64,000 bases of DNA from assembly GCA_019240125.1 (NCBI GenBank), contig JAFAYW010000294.1, forward strand, positions 1 through 64,000, read 5' to 3'. Shown here piece after piece: positions 35,311-45,418 of the stretch. The notes under the pieces were generated by a model. The model made no database searches, had not been told where the DNA came from, and saw only the letters and a list, made by a program, of their open reading frames with translations. Origin of the DNA: Alphaproteobacteria bacterium (lineage in GTDB: Bacteria > Pseudomonadota > Alphaproteobacteria > ATCC43930 > CGMCC-115725). Within the stretch, counting starts at the first letter, position 1. Each line of letters opens with the position of its first letter. The position numbers and the translations under genes are program-made.

Positions 35311-37176
35311 ATGACGGCATTCAAGCAGGCGATCGCCGACCGCTCGCTCACTCTGTGGCGGAATTTGACCCAGACGCTTGGCAAGGTCCGCGTGCCGTCC
35401 CATCCGACGAGCGCGGCCAGCGCCGGCAACCAGATCGAGTGGCTGGGTGGCGAGGTTTGGCAATCGGTCTGCCCACTATGCTTCTGCGCTGAAAACCAGA
35501 CCGCCTTTGTCGAGATTGTGCTGGGTGAGACCGCACGCCGGCTGCTCGGCGAGGCCAAGATTACCCTGGTGCGCTGCCCGGCTTGTCAGGTGCGGTACGC
35601 CTCGCCGGGCTGCTCGGTCTCCTACACCGAGGCCGACCGCAGCGCCTTGAAATTCTATCTCGAACAGGGTGCCGGCATTCGGTCGATGCTTGAACCGCTG
35701 CAGCTCGCCGATGCTCGTCCCGTTGCGCGCTATCTCGAAATCGGCTGCAGTTATGGGTTCTCCATGGACTACGCGCGTCGAGTGCTGGGCTGGGACGTGC
35801 GCGGCTTTGATCCGGGTGGGCTTGCCCTCGCGGGAAAGGACCAGTTGGGGCTCCCGATCGAGAACGGGTATCTGGACGCGAGCGCGGCGACAGGCGATTT
35901 CGACCTCGTATTCTGTTCCGAGGTGATCGAGCATATCCCCGACCCTCAGCAATACATGGGCTTGATGCGGCGGTCTCTCAGCAGCGGCGGTCTGGCGTTG
36001 CTGACGACCCCCGACGGCGACTGCTTGCGCCCGGATATGCCGGCGGAAGCATTGCTGCCGATCATCAGCCCCGGCCATCACGTGATTTTATACAACGCCC
36101 GTTCGCTCGAATTTCTCCTTCGCCAGTCCGGCTTCACGCATACCCGTCTTGAACAGAACGGCAACCAGTTGCGGGCCGCCGCCTCGGATGTGCCGTTTTC
36201 CGGCTCGGCCGTCTACTTTACGGCGGCGCGTTATCGGGATTACCTGACGCAGGCGGTCGCGCAGCGCCCCGCAGACGACATTCTCTATGGCGGTCTGGTT
36301 TATCGCTTGCTGAAGGAAGAAACCAACGGCGGCCGGTTCGGTGAAGCGCAGCGGTGGTACGACGTGCTGCGCGACCTTTACCGCGATCGCTATCGCATCG
36401 ATATCGACAACCCTGCCGCGCTGGTTTTTCAGTTTCCCGGCGCAGCGTCGTTTGACGAGTTCGGGCGGCGCTGGCCGTACAACCTCGCCGGCATCTGGTA
36501 TTGCCGCGGCATTATTCAACTTATCGAGGAACGGCGGCCAAGGGACGCCGCCCCAACGCTGATGGCTGCGATCTCGTTCGGCGAGGCGCTGCGCAACCAG
36601 TTGCGTTCGATCGGGACCGATGACCTGGAGACTGCCCAGCTCTGCCGGGAAGCCGAGATCGCGCGCATTTCGGCACTCGCCCAGTTTGATGCCGAGCGGG
36701 CGCTTGACGCCGTATTTGCGCTGCGGCCCGGGCTGGACGGTCCCAATTCCACGCGCTTTCGCGCCCACGCGCAACGCGCCCGCGCGCGGCTGTTCGCGGA
36801 TTTAATCAACTGCGGGCATCATGCGCTGGCCGAACGGCTGCTCGAGACCGGTCCCGCACCGATCGACGAGGCCATGCGCGCGGATGATCTCGCCGCGATC
36901 TGCGCGTGGGGCATTTATCTGCTGACCGAAAAGGGTCGGCATGTCGAGGCCGGCAGGGTGTTCCGTCGCCTCTGGCAGGCCGCGCGCGAAAGCGGCCGCC
37001 ATAACGATCTGTTGTGGACGGCGCGGTTTCATCAAGGTCTCGCGGCGCTTTACATCGGTGAAACCGACAAGGCACATGAAGTCGCTTACGAGATTGCCCA
37101 TCCGCCGCCGGATTGGGGATCGGTCCCCGGCCATATTGCCTGCCGGATCGACGAACTCTCGAAAGCGGGGACTTAG
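35311..37176 (+). CDS. Zinc-finger SAM methyltransferase with helical-repeat C-terminus
   Basis: The protein has 621 residues. An N-terminal four-cysteine finger (CPLC at about 54, CPAC at about 90) precedes a class I methyltransferase domain. That domain has motif I ARYLEIGCSYGFSMDYA (about 139), the acidic loop WDVRGFDPGG, and motif IV DLVFCSEVIEHIPDP. This finger-plus-methyltransferase pairing is common in sugar C-methyltransferases and polysaccharide clusters. Residues about 320-621 are Ala/Arg-rich helices that look like TPR units. ATG 35311 has a modest CGAG site. It is the first of three plus-strand genes that appear to build or modify a glycan. Confidence 0.82.
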   Translation: MTAFKQAIADRSLTLWRNLTQTLGKVRVPSHPTSAASAGNQIEWLGGEVWQSVCPLCFCAENQTAFVEIVLGETARRLLGEAKITLVRCPACQVRYASPGCSVSYTEADRSALKFYLEQGAGIRSMLEPLQLADARPVARYLEIGCSYGFSMDYARRVLGWDVRGFDPGGLALAGKDQLGLPIENGYLDASAATGDFDLVFCSEVIEHIPDPQQYMGLMRRSLSSGGLALLTTPDGDCLRPDMPAEALLPIISPGHHVILYNARSLEFLLRQSGFTHTRLEQNGNQLRAAASDVPFSGSAVYFTAARYRDYLTQAVAQRPADDILYGGLVYRLLKEETNGGRFGEAQRWYDVLRDLYRDRYRIDIDNPAALVFQFPGAASFDEFGRRWPYNLAGIWYCRGIIQLIEERRPRDAAPTLMAAISFGEALRNQLRSIGTDDLETAQLCREAEIARISALAQFDAERALDAVFALRPGLDGPNSTRFRAHAQRARARLFADLINCGHHALAERLLETGPAPIDEAMRADDLAAICAWGIYLLTEKGRHVEAGRVFRRLWQAARESGRHNDLLWTARFHQGLAALYIGETDKAHEVAYEIAHPPPDWGSVPGHIACRIDELSKAGT

Positions 37177-37187
37177 ACCCTCTTGCC

Positions 37188-37223
37188 GAGGCGAGTCCGG
37201 TCCGAAACCGGGCTTCCCGCCTC
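37188..37223. terminator. Two-tier inverted repeat after the methyltransferase gene
   Basis: Outer arms GAGGCG/CGCCTC (37188-37193 and 37218-37223) enclose inner arms CCGGT/ACCGG. It lies 11 bases after the stop. There is no T-run, so it may be an attenuating or stabilising hairpin. Confidence 0.3.
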
Positions 37224-37297
37224 AATCATCAGTGTCTCATTCGCCACTGAGTTGTAATCTTTATGAAAATATCGCCGGCGAGTATGTTGTCCGGGAA

Positions 37298-39991
37298 ATG
37301 GCAGCGACGCGATATCTTTCCCCGTTAGTAGCAGTCGCCGAGGCGTCGCGGCAGCGCTATGCGGCTTACGTAATTCGCCGCGCCGATGCACGGCGCGACC
37401 GGGGTGATTTTGCCCGCGCGGCCGGACTTTATCTTCGTGCCGTCGCGCTCGATCCGCGCCGGCCGGAAATCCGGGTCCAGCTTGGCCATATGCTGAAGGA
37501 ACTGTCGCGGTTTCAGGAGGCAGAAGCGGCCTATCGTCAGGCTTTGGCCATGGCGTCCGACGATGCGGACAGTCATCTGCAGCTTGGCCATCTGATGAAA
37601 CTTCTGGGCCGGCTCGACGAGGCAATAGCGGCTTATCGAAGCGCGCAATTGCTGGATCCTGAGGATGGCGCCGCCGCCGCGGAGCTGGCGGTGCTGGGAG
37701 TTTGCCCATCGGACGAACCGGAGCAAGCTGAGCGCTTCAAATTGCAAGCCCGCATCCGCAACGCGGATCGGCTGCGCGATGCCCACAAACCGGAGGAAGC
37801 GGCCGAAGCCTACAAAGTGGTGCTCGAAACGTCGCCCGATTTGATCGACATTCGCATTCAATATGGCAACATGCTGAAGGATGCCGGCCGCGTCGCCGAA
37901 GCCGAGACCGCGTACCGCACGGCGCTGGCCCAACGCCCCGATCTTGCCGAGATCAATCTGCAGCTCGGCCACGCGCTGAAGTTGCAGGGCAAACGAGACG
38001 ATGCGCTCGCGGCTTACCGGCGTGCCGCGGCATTGCAACCATCGCTCGAGGCGGCCTGGACGGAACTGCTCGGGTTCAACAGCGTGCAGCAACGCGATGC
38101 GCTTGAGTCGCGGCTGGCACGGGGCGGCGTCGAGGCGCTTCTCGGGGTTGCTGACGAGGTCGACAGGCTGGTGCGCGGCGTCGCCCGCCTCAACGAGGTC
38201 CTACCAAGCCTCTGCGCCCAGATCGGCTTTCCTCTATCAGCCTATGACCGGTTTCGCCGAATTTACGATGTGCCACCGCCTCCTGAAACCAGTCCAACAC
38301 CCCGGATCGCGATCCTGCTGTCGGCGACCGGGTGCGAATTGGAAGCGCTTCAGCTGATCATCGCCTCCGTTGTCGCCCAGAACTATCAGGCCTGGCAGCT
38401 TTATGTGATCGGCAGCGATGTCCGTCACCGCGCGATTGTGGAACGAGCCGGCGCCGGCGACGGTCGTCTTACCTGGGTGTCGAAAACGCACGATCACCCG
38501 GTCCCGGTCGCGGAGTGCCGATCCGCGCTGAAGCTGTCGGCGGACTGGTTTTTGTTTTTGGCGCCCGATTATGGGCTGCACCCTCATGCGCTGGGATGGT
38601 TCGCCGCAGTCGCCGGTCAGGTTCAGGCGCACGCCTTTGTCATGGACGAGGAAACACTCACCTATTCAGCGACGAGTACACCGACACGCTGCGAACCGCA
38701 CCTGCGGCAGGCGGTCGATTTCGACACATTGCTCGAGCACAACCCCTATGGCGACACGGTCCTGGTCGAGGCTGGCGCCTATCGCAAAGTCGCCGCGGAT
38801 CTGTCACTCGACGCGCTCATCACGGCCCGGCATTCGTTGCTGTTGCAGCTCGCCGCTACCGGTACAGTGGGACATTTGCCGCTCCCGTTGGTCGCTCGAC
38901 TTGTGGCGACCGGAGACAGCAATGGCGACACTTCGGCCAGACGCGGCGATTGGCGCAAGCAGGTCATCCATCCCGTTCTCGACGTTACACGGCCGAGTGG
39001 CAACGGGCAGCAACGTGGTCTTGAAGTGATCTCCCAGGAAGATCGGCATGCAACGATCACCGTTATCGTGCCGACCCGCGACAACGCCGGCGATGTTATG
39101 GATCTTGTCGAGAGCCTGCGGCGCTCGGCGGACCGCGTCGATAGCCATAACGTCATCATCCTTGATAATGGCAGCCGGCGGCCCGAGACCCTCGCGATCC
39201 TCGAGAGTTTGGGGAACGCTCCGGATATCGAAGTCGTCCGTATGGATGAACCCTTCAACTGGTCGCGGTTGAACAACCGGGCAGCAGCCATGAGCCGCGC
39301 GGACCTCCTGGTCTTTGCCAACGATGACACGCTGATGTTGAGCAAAGGCTGGGACCGGCAATTGCGCCTATTGCTGGGGCGGGGTGAGGTGGGCGCGGTT
39401 GGCGCGCGGCTGCTGTACCCTGACGGGTCCCTGCAGCATGGCGGGATCATTCTGGGATCGATCGATATCGATGCGCATGACGGCCGTCACGAACCCGGTG
39501 CCAGCGCCGGCCCTTGCCATCGTTGGCAGGTGACGCGGGCAGTCAGCGCGGTGACGGGTGCCTTTCTCGCGGTCCGCCGCGAGTTGTTCGAGACCGCCGG
39601 CGGCTTTGACGAGATCAACCTGACCGTCGCCTATAGCGATATCGACTTTGCCCTGAAGCTGCGCGCGCTCGGCCATAAGATTTTGTGGACGCCGCACATC
39701 ACCCTGCGACACTTCGAGTCCAAGAGTCGAGGGCTCGACCATCTTGACCGGGAGAAAAGCGCGCGCCTTCAGGCCGAGCGAATGTTCATGCGGCAGCGCT
39801 GGGGAAATGCCCTGGACACCGACCCGACGGTCAATCCGACCTGGCATTCCGCGGAGACACCATTCAAGTTGATCTCCGCCCCCTCGGACGCCCGGCTGTG
39901 GCGACATATACAGCTCTGCGCTGCCGCCAATCCCTGGTTGCCTGCTCCCGCCATTGACTTTACGGATACCCGCGTCCGCGCCGCCGAATAA
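37298..39991 (+). CDS. TPR-domain GT2 glycosyltransferase
   Basis: The protein has 897 residues. About six TPR units occupy residues 20-260 (for example IRVQLGHMLKELSRFQEAEA and ADSHLQLGHLMKLLGRLDEA). A less conserved middle region (about 330-570) resembles a degenerate glycosyltransferase fold. A GT2 domain runs about 584-820 with ITVIVPTRDNAGDV, IILDNGS and the nucleotide-sugar-binding FANDDT. Conserved YSDIDFALKLRALGHKILWTP follows. ATG 37298 is the first in-frame ATG after the previous gene; the ORF track start is inside that gene. It probably transfers sugar to a polymer or protein recruited by the TPR domain. Confidence 0.82.
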   Translation: MAATRYLSPLVAVAEASRQRYAAYVIRRADARRDRGDFARAAGLYLRAVALDPRRPEIRVQLGHMLKELSRFQEAEAAYRQALAMASDDADSHLQLGHLMKLLGRLDEAIAAYRSAQLLDPEDGAAAAELAVLGVCPSDEPEQAERFKLQARIRNADRLRDAHKPEEAAEAYKVVLETSPDLIDIRIQYGNMLKDAGRVAEAETAYRTALAQRPDLAEINLQLGHALKLQGKRDDALAAYRRAAALQPSLEAAWTELLGFNSVQQRDALESRLARGGVEALLGVADEVDRLVRGVARLNEVLPSLCAQIGFPLSAYDRFRRIYDVPPPPETSPTPRIAILLSATGCELEALQLIIASVVAQNYQAWQLYVIGSDVRHRAIVERAGAGDGRLTWVSKTHDHPVPVAECRSALKLSADWFLFLAPDYGLHPHALGWFAAVAGQVQAHAFVMDEETLTYSATSTPTRCEPHLRQAVDFDTLLEHNPYGDTVLVEAGAYRKVAADLSLDALITARHSLLLQLAATGTVGHLPLPLVARLVATGDSNGDTSARRGDWRKQVIHPVLDVTRPSGNGQQRGLEVISQEDRHATITVIVPTRDNAGDVMDLVESLRRSADRVDSHNVIILDNGSRRPETLAILESLGNAPDIEVVRMDEPFNWSRLNNRAAAMSRADLLVFANDDTLMLSKGWDRQLRLLLGRGEVGAVGARLLYPDGSLQHGGIILGSIDIDAHDGRHEPGASAGPCHRWQVTRAVSAVTGAFLAVRRELFETAGGFDEINLTVAYSDIDFALKLRALGHKILWTPHITLRHFESKSRGLDHLDREKSARLQAERMFMRQRWGNALDTDPTVNPTWHSAETPFKLISAPSDARLWRHIQLCAAANPWLPAPAIDFTDTRVRAAE

Positions 39992-40036
39992 GCCGTCCCA
40001 AGGCTGAGCCGCGCAAAAACGTTGAGGCTTATCAAG

Positions 40037-43000
40037 ATGCGAGTTCTGGCTGGCCTCCGGCCGCCGGCGACCCTGCGCGATGTCCTGAGGCGAGGCGACG
40101 CGGCAAATCGACGACAGGCGTGGAGCGAAGCGGAAGCGGCCTATCGGGAAGCGCTGGCGCGCGACCCAACTCTGGCTGCGATCTGGGTTCAATACGGGCA
40201 TGCTCTTAAGGAGCAGGGCAAGTTACACGAGGCAGAGGAGGCATACCGCCGGTCGCTGGCGTTGCGGGCGGATGTGGCCGATACGCACCTGCAACTCGGT
40301 CATGTCCTGAAATTGCGGCAGCGCCCGGACGAGGCGGCCGACGCTTATCTTTCGTCCTATCGCCTCGACGGCGCCTTGCCCTATCCGGCCCTCGAACTAT
40401 CAACGCTCGACGTCGCCCTTCCGGCGACGCCGCCGCGCTCCAGTGATCAGGCCGGCGCGGCTCCGGCTGCCCAAAACGCCGCCTCCCATTCCGCCGAAGA
40501 GGCCACCAGCTGTCCGGTTTGTACAAAGTTGGCAGCCGAATATGGACTAAACCCGGATGTCCTGAGGTTATTCGACGCTCGTTACTACTTCTATGCGCAT
40601 GCCGCGGTCAGGCAGGCTGTCGGCACACCGAATGTGCATGCGTGCTTGGCTCATTTCTGCCAAGTGGGCATTCGTTCCCTTTATACATTCGCGCCCGACT
40701 TGCAGTTCGACGCCTCCTTTTACAGCGAAACCTATATCGGGTATCAGATTACGGCCGAAAATGCCTATTGGCATTGGCTTGGTGTCGGTATTGGGAGATC
40801 GGCGTTACCAAACCCGGAGAGTTGGGTCCGTGATCTCCTTGATGATCCGAGGATCTCACTGCGTGGCATTGACTTCGATTTGTATAGGGGATTCTTCTAT
40901 CCCACTGAAGTCAAAGTTCGATGGGTTGATCTGTTTACGCGGTTCGTTGATGAGGACATTTTACGGCCTGGTCCACATCTTCCGATAACTGCCGAGACAG
41001 TCGAGTTCTTCATTGCCGTAGCGGGCCGCTTCGAGTTCAAAGAAGAATACGACTCCGCTGCCCGCCTCTATGGTCGAGTTCTATTGGATGTACCGCAGCA
41101 CCGGCGAGGTCTCGACAGATATGCCAAATTCCTGATTGGTCGCCAACAGTTCCTGGAGGCCCTTCAACTATATAACAAGGCGGCCAAGAATCATCCGAAG
41201 ACACCGCCACGGTTGCTCGGGCAGGCGCAATGCTATGAGGCGCTCGGAGATTATCAGAATGCGTTGCGCATTTTACGGGATGGCCAGGTCCATTTCCCGG
41301 CAGTACCCGATTTTCTTGACCGCCTCCGGGCCCTCAGCGACAAGTTCCTGCACCAGCGGTGGAATGAAGGAATTGCGCTTGGCGTGCAAGGCGAAGACGA
41401 CCGCACCCAGCAACTGTTACACGATGCCTGTGCATTTCTGGTAGGCCTTATTCCAATATCGGACTGTCTGCCCATCGGTGAAATCAAGTCAGTTGCCATT
41501 GTGGGTGTGCACAGCGTGCCGCAATGTTACTTCTATCGTATTGAACAAAAGACAGAGCAGCTTGAGGCAGCCGGGTATCAGGTGGAAGTATTCGACGTCG
41601 ATCACGACTTGCTCAAATTTTTTGAACGCCTTCAAGTATTTGATGCTGTTATTTTCTACCGTGTGCCGGCTTGGGGCAAGGTTATTGAAGCCGTCACACG
41701 GGCGCGCGAGCTCGGTTGTGCCACATTCTACGATATGGATGATCTGATCTTCACGGACGAAGATTTCCCCGACCGATTTGAGAGCTTCGGGGGATTGATA
41801 AGCCGTGAAGACCATGTCGGTCTGAAATTGGGTGTGCCGCTTTACCGCACGGCAATGTCGCTGTGCGACTACGGGATCGCCTCAACACCGTTGCTTGCCA
41901 GGCAAATGGCGGGGGTAGTGCGAACGGGGAGGGTGTATGTACATCGTAACGGATTCGGTAGAACTCACGAACGCTATGCCGCCGATGCAACGGCGCGGCC
42001 AGACAACGACCGCGTGATCATCTTCTACGGCTCGGGTACGAAGTCACATAAGGAGGATTTCCAGGAACTTGTACAGCCCGCGCTGATTGAAGCCGTCAGG
42101 CGACACGGTGATCGGATCAAGATCGTCTTGGCGGGCTATAATGTCCTTACAGAGGAACTACGCTCTATCGAAGACAATCTCTGCCTGATCGATCCGCTAT
42201 GGGATTACCACGAATATTGGGCTGTCCTTCGCAATGTCGATATCAATCTGGCGGTCCTCAAGCCAAATTTGATGACGGATTGCAAAAGCGAAATCAAGTG
42301 GCTCGAGGCGGCGTTGTTCGGGGTGCCATCGATTGTAAGCGGCTCCGCGGTTTACCGCGATATCGTCGACCCCGGCAGCAGCGGGCTCATCTGTGACACG
42401 GTGGACGACTGGATCGCGGCGTTGGAGCTGTTGATCAACGATCCTGAACGCCGGCGCGAGATCGGCGACACTGCCAGGCGGCGCGTCATAGCCGATTATG
42501 GATTGGACCGCATGAGCTACAATCTCAGGCGGATCATGGACGACGTTGCCAGACCTCCTGCGCGCGTCCGACCGGTAATCCTGATTGTAAATGTGTTTTA
42601 TCCGCCGCTGCGGATTGGTGGTGTGACACGTCTGGTCGAGGATCATGTCGCCCGGTTTCGTGACAAATACGCCAGTGAGTTCGATGTGGAGATATTCACC
42701 ACGCACATCGAGGCGGGAGAGGAATACAAGCTCAAAGCCTATGTTCAGGATGGCGTGAGAGTGGTCAGCATGGGGCTGCGTTCTGCCCCCGATGCCGATG
42801 CTCCGATTGATGATGTGTCGGCGTCGAGTATCTTCGACAAATTTCTGGAAACCAAGGAATTTTCCCTGGTTCACTTCCACTGCATTCAAGGGTTGACTGC
42901 GTCTATTGTTGAGGCGACACGCGAAAGAGCCATACCTTATATTATATCGCTCCACGATGGCTGGTGGATATCAGAGTATCAGTTCATCGTGGACCGTAGT

Positions 43001-43786
43001 GGAGCATCCGTCCTGTACAAATACGATGATCCGATCGCCGTCTTAGAGTCGCAGGGAGTCAGCGCGTATACGCGCCTGATGAAGCTGCGGCGGCCGCTGT
43101 TCGGCGCATCAGCTTTGTTTGCCGTTTCAGCAAAACTTGCGCAACTTTACACGGACTGTGGCGTACCGAACGTTTCGGCGATTGAGAACGGCATTAGCGA
43201 TTTGCCGCGTGTGGAGCGCAGGCGGTCATCCGACGCTCGCGTCCGACTCGGGTTTGTCGGCGGCCTGGTCAACGCAAAAGGATTTGACTTGATCCGATAC
43301 GCGCTGTTGGCGGGGAACTATCGACATCTTCGTCTATGCGTCGTCGAGACGGCGCGCGACCCGGGTGATGTAAGGAGCGAAACCTGGAACACCACACCGG
43401 TCGATTTCATTCCCAAGGTGACAGAGGCGGAGATCGGGCAGCTCTACGGTAATATCGATGTATTGCTGGCTCCGTCCGTCTGCATTGAGAGCTATGGTCT
43501 GGCAACCCGCGAAGCGTTGCATTTTGGGTGTTGGGTTATTGCTTCCGATCGCGGCAGCATCGGGGATTGCGTTACGGAAGGGCAGAACGGCTTTGTCATC
43601 GACGTGTCGGATCCGGCGGCGTTGATCAACATCCTTCGCCTGATCGATGACAGCCCCGAGCGCTTTCTGGAGCCGCCAGAACTGAACGTCGTTTTCCGTA
43701 AATCCTATGAACAGGCGGATGATCTCGCCGGTTTCTACAAGGGCATCATCGACAAGGCATCATCGGCCAGGGCATCGGCCGCATGA
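40037..43786 (+). CDS. Giant TPR protein with two GT-B glycosyltransferase modules
   Basis: The protein has 1249 residues. TPR units (1-120) closely resemble those of the preceding gene. A segment at about 180-260 (LFDARYYFYAHAAVRQ and FDASFYSETYIGYQ) looks like the short repeats found in multidomain glycosyltransferases. More TPR-like helices lie at about 330-460. The first GT-B module (about 484-840) has SEIKWLEAALFGVPSIVSG. The second, GT4-like (about 847-1240), has FYPPLRIGGVTRLVEDH and ESYGLATREALHFGCWVIASD. From about 40500 on the DNA is visibly poorer in G+C than its neighbours, suggesting a recombinant gene. The TTG at 40022 is rejected for ATG 40037, which has GAGG upstream. Confidence 0.85.
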   Translation: MRVLAGLRPPATLRDVLRRGDAANRRQAWSEAEAAYREALARDPTLAAIWVQYGHALKEQGKLHEAEEAYRRSLALRADVADTHLQLGHVLKLRQRPDEAADAYLSSYRLDGALPYPALELSTLDVALPATPPRSSDQAGAAPAAQNAASHSAEEATSCPVCTKLAAEYGLNPDVLRLFDARYYFYAHAAVRQAVGTPNVHACLAHFCQVGIRSLYTFAPDLQFDASFYSETYIGYQITAENAYWHWLGVGIGRSALPNPESWVRDLLDDPRISLRGIDFDLYRGFFYPTEVKVRWVDLFTRFVDEDILRPGPHLPITAETVEFFIAVAGRFEFKEEYDSAARLYGRVLLDVPQHRRGLDRYAKFLIGRQQFLEALQLYNKAAKNHPKTPPRLLGQAQCYEALGDYQNALRILRDGQVHFPAVPDFLDRLRALSDKFLHQRWNEGIALGVQGEDDRTQQLLHDACAFLVGLIPISDCLPIGEIKSVAIVGVHSVPQCYFYRIEQKTEQLEAAGYQVEVFDVDHDLLKFFERLQVFDAVIFYRVPAWGKVIEAVTRARELGCATFYDMDDLIFTDEDFPDRFESFGGLISREDHVGLKLGVPLYRTAMSLCDYGIASTPLLARQMAGVVRTGRVYVHRNGFGRTHERYAADATARPDNDRVIIFYGSGTKSHKEDFQELVQPALIEAVRRHGDRIKIVLAGYNVLTEELRSIEDNLCLIDPLWDYHEYWAVLRNVDINLAVLKPNLMTDCKSEIKWLEAALFGVPSIVSGSAVYRDIVDPGSSGLICDTVDDWIAALELLINDPERRREIGDTARRRVIADYGLDRMSYNLRRIMDDVARPPARVRPVILIVNVFYPPLRIGGVTRLVEDHVARFRDKYASEFDVEIFTTHIEAGEEYKLKAYVQDGVRVVSMGLRSAPDADAPIDDVSASSIFDKFLETKEFSLVHFHCIQGLTASIVEATRERAIPYIISLHDGWWISEYQFIVDRSGASVLYKYDDPIAVLESQGVSAYTRLMKLRRPLFGASALFAVSAKLAQLYTDCGVPNVSAIENGISDLPRVERRRSSDARVRLGFVGGLVNAKGFDLIRYALLAGNYRHLRLCVVETARDPGDVRSETWNTTPVDFIPKVTEAEIGQLYGNIDVLLAPSVCIESYGLATREALHFGCWVIASDRGSIGDCVTEGQNGFVIDVSDPAALINILRLIDDSPERFLEPPELNVVFRKSYEQADDLAGFYKGIIDKASSARASAA

Positions 43787-43929
43787 CGGCCAAGGCCGAT
43801 CCCGGCTGAAGACCGGCTAACGATTGGGCGATTGGGCGAGACTCGTTGCGTGTCCTGGGTCGCGCGGCGCTATCATGGTACGAACCAAGGGTGGCGGATC
43901 AGCCGAGGACCGGGGCGGGGAGGGAAACC

Positions 43930-44133
43930 ATGCCGATTGTCGAGGAGTACGGCGCGATTGCCAAACGGCTGCGTGAGCTCCAGACCGCATCTGCGAAGAG
44001 CGTCGACGTCATCTCAGACCTGGAGCACTGGCGCGACGCAGCGCGTGAAACCGCTCGTGTCTATGTCGAAACCCGGCGGCGCGGTCTAGTTACCGGTGCC
44101 CGGCGACACAGATTTCCACAACCGACCGACTGA
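43930..44133 (+). CDS. Small hypothetical protein (67 aa)
   Basis: This short helical, charged protein begins MPIVEEYGAIAKRLRELQ and ends with an Arg-rich tail. Amphipathic helices dominate and no membrane segment is present. ATG 43930 is preceded by an excellent GGGGAGGG site, better than many long genes in the window, which is the main reason to accept it. The ORF track version starts 28 codons earlier without support. I do not recognise a family. It follows the glycosyltransferase gene by about 140 bases and converges on the dioxygenase gene. Confidence 0.6.
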   Translation: MPIVEEYGAIAKRLRELQTASAKSVDVISDLEHWRDAARETARVYVETRRRGLVTGARRHRFPQPTD

Positions 44134-44236
44134 ACCAGAGGCGCCATGCCGCGGCGAAATGCGCTTGGCATAATCGCCCCACACTGAACCGGCTTGGGCG
44201 AAGGTGGCGCAAACAGCGGGAAATTCCCTGAAACGG

Positions 44237-45202
44237 TTATTCCGCCGCTGCGAGCATCTTGAGCTCTTCGGTCGCCGACAGGATCGGCACCCCCTCGATC
44301 GATTTTGACGGCTGGCCATCCACACCAACCAACGGTTTTCCGACCAAGGTCACGCGGTAGAGCTGGCGGTCAAAATCGGATTCGAAGATGTCGGTTGGCG
44401 CCAGATGCACAGTCGAGCGGTTGTCCCAGAACGCGATATCGCCAGCGTTCCACTTGAAGCGCACGGTGTATTCCGGCCGCGTCACGTGCTCCCACAGGAT
44501 TTCGAGGATTTTCTGGCTCTCGCGCGGAGTCAGGCCGACGATCGATTTGAGGAATGACGGGCTGACATAGAGGATGCGCTCGCCGGTTTCGGCGTGGACC
44601 GTCACGATCGGATGCTCGCTTTCGAGCGCGCGCCGCTTGACCCGGTTTTTGTACTCGTCGCTGCGATTGGTGTCGGCGGCGCGCGAGCCGAACTGGTGGA
44701 TGCCGCGCAGCCCGTCGACAAACGCGCGCATCACCGGCGACAGCGCCATATAGGCGGCGTTGAGGTTGGTCCAGAACGTGTCGCCGCCATAGGGCGGGAT
44801 CGTCACGCCGCGCAGGATCGAGGCCATCGGCGGATTGACCGCGGCGGTGATGTCGGCATGCCAGCCGGTCCACGGTGTCACCATCTGAGCCTTACGGTTT
44901 TCGTTGGCGAGCCGGTTCTTCGCGACCGAATAGATTTCCGGATGGTCATCGAGGTGACCGAGCACGGCGTGGCCGATCGTCGGCTCGCCAAATTGCCGCG
45001 CCATTGCGACATGCTGGGCGTGATCGAGGTGCTGGTTGCGGAAGAACACGACCTTCCATTTCAGAAAGGCGTCGCGAACCTCCTTCACCTGCTGCGCCGG
45101 CAGGGGCTTCGTCAGATCGACGCCGCGGATTTCCGCGCCGATATGCAGCGTGAGCGGGACAAGCTCGATGCTCTGGGGCTGCGTCTGTTGCAAAAGCGAC
45201 AT
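44237..45202 (-). CDS. TauD/TfdA-family 2-oxoglutarate dioxygenase
   Basis: This 321-residue protein is the classic TauD type. WHADIT (about residue 113) gives the HxD iron ligands, STVHLAP the distal His, and QLYRVTL the Arg that binds 2-oxoglutarate. YGGDTFWTNLNAAY is the usual family core. Such enzymes hydroxylate substrates such as taurine, alkylsulfonates, 2,4-D or carnitine precursors in the cytoplasm. It is divergent from the molybdoenzyme gene across a 216-base spacer, so the two may share control. The substrate is unknown, and no taurine transporter is adjacent. Confidence 0.9.
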   Translation of the reverse strand: MSLLQQTQPQSIELVPLTLHIGAEIRGVDLTKPLPAQQVKEVRDAFLKWKVVFFRNQHLDHAQHVAMARQFGEPTIGHAVLGHLDDHPEIYSVAKNRLANENRKAQMVTPWTGWHADITAAVNPPMASILRGVTIPPYGGDTFWTNLNAAYMALSPVMRAFVDGLRGIHQFGSRAADTNRSDEYKNRVKRRALESEHPIVTVHAETGERILYVSPSFLKSIVGLTPRESQKILEILWEHVTRPEYTVRFKWNAGDIAFWDNRSTVHLAPTDIFESDFDRQLYRVTLVGKPLVGVDGQPSKSIEGVPILSATEELKMLAAAE

Positions 45203-45418
45203 CTGTGGTCTCCTCCATTCGCGGCGGTGACCGCACCGCGTTTTCGACAGATTGCGGCAATCGCCTGACTCGGCACAATAGGCCGCACCTCACAGCAGCC
45301 AAGCTATGTACGGGCGTCCGCCTTCAACGGAACCGGCTTGCTGCGGCGCACAATACTGTTGCGGCCACGAAATCAATCTCTAACCTGCTGGGAAACCGGG
45401 GTAGAGGCGGCGAGCAAT

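Noticed and set aside
35058-35492. 144-codon ORF with a hydrophobic start upstream of the methyltransferase
   Set aside because: Its second half overlaps the methyltransferase in another frame and it lacks a ribosome site.
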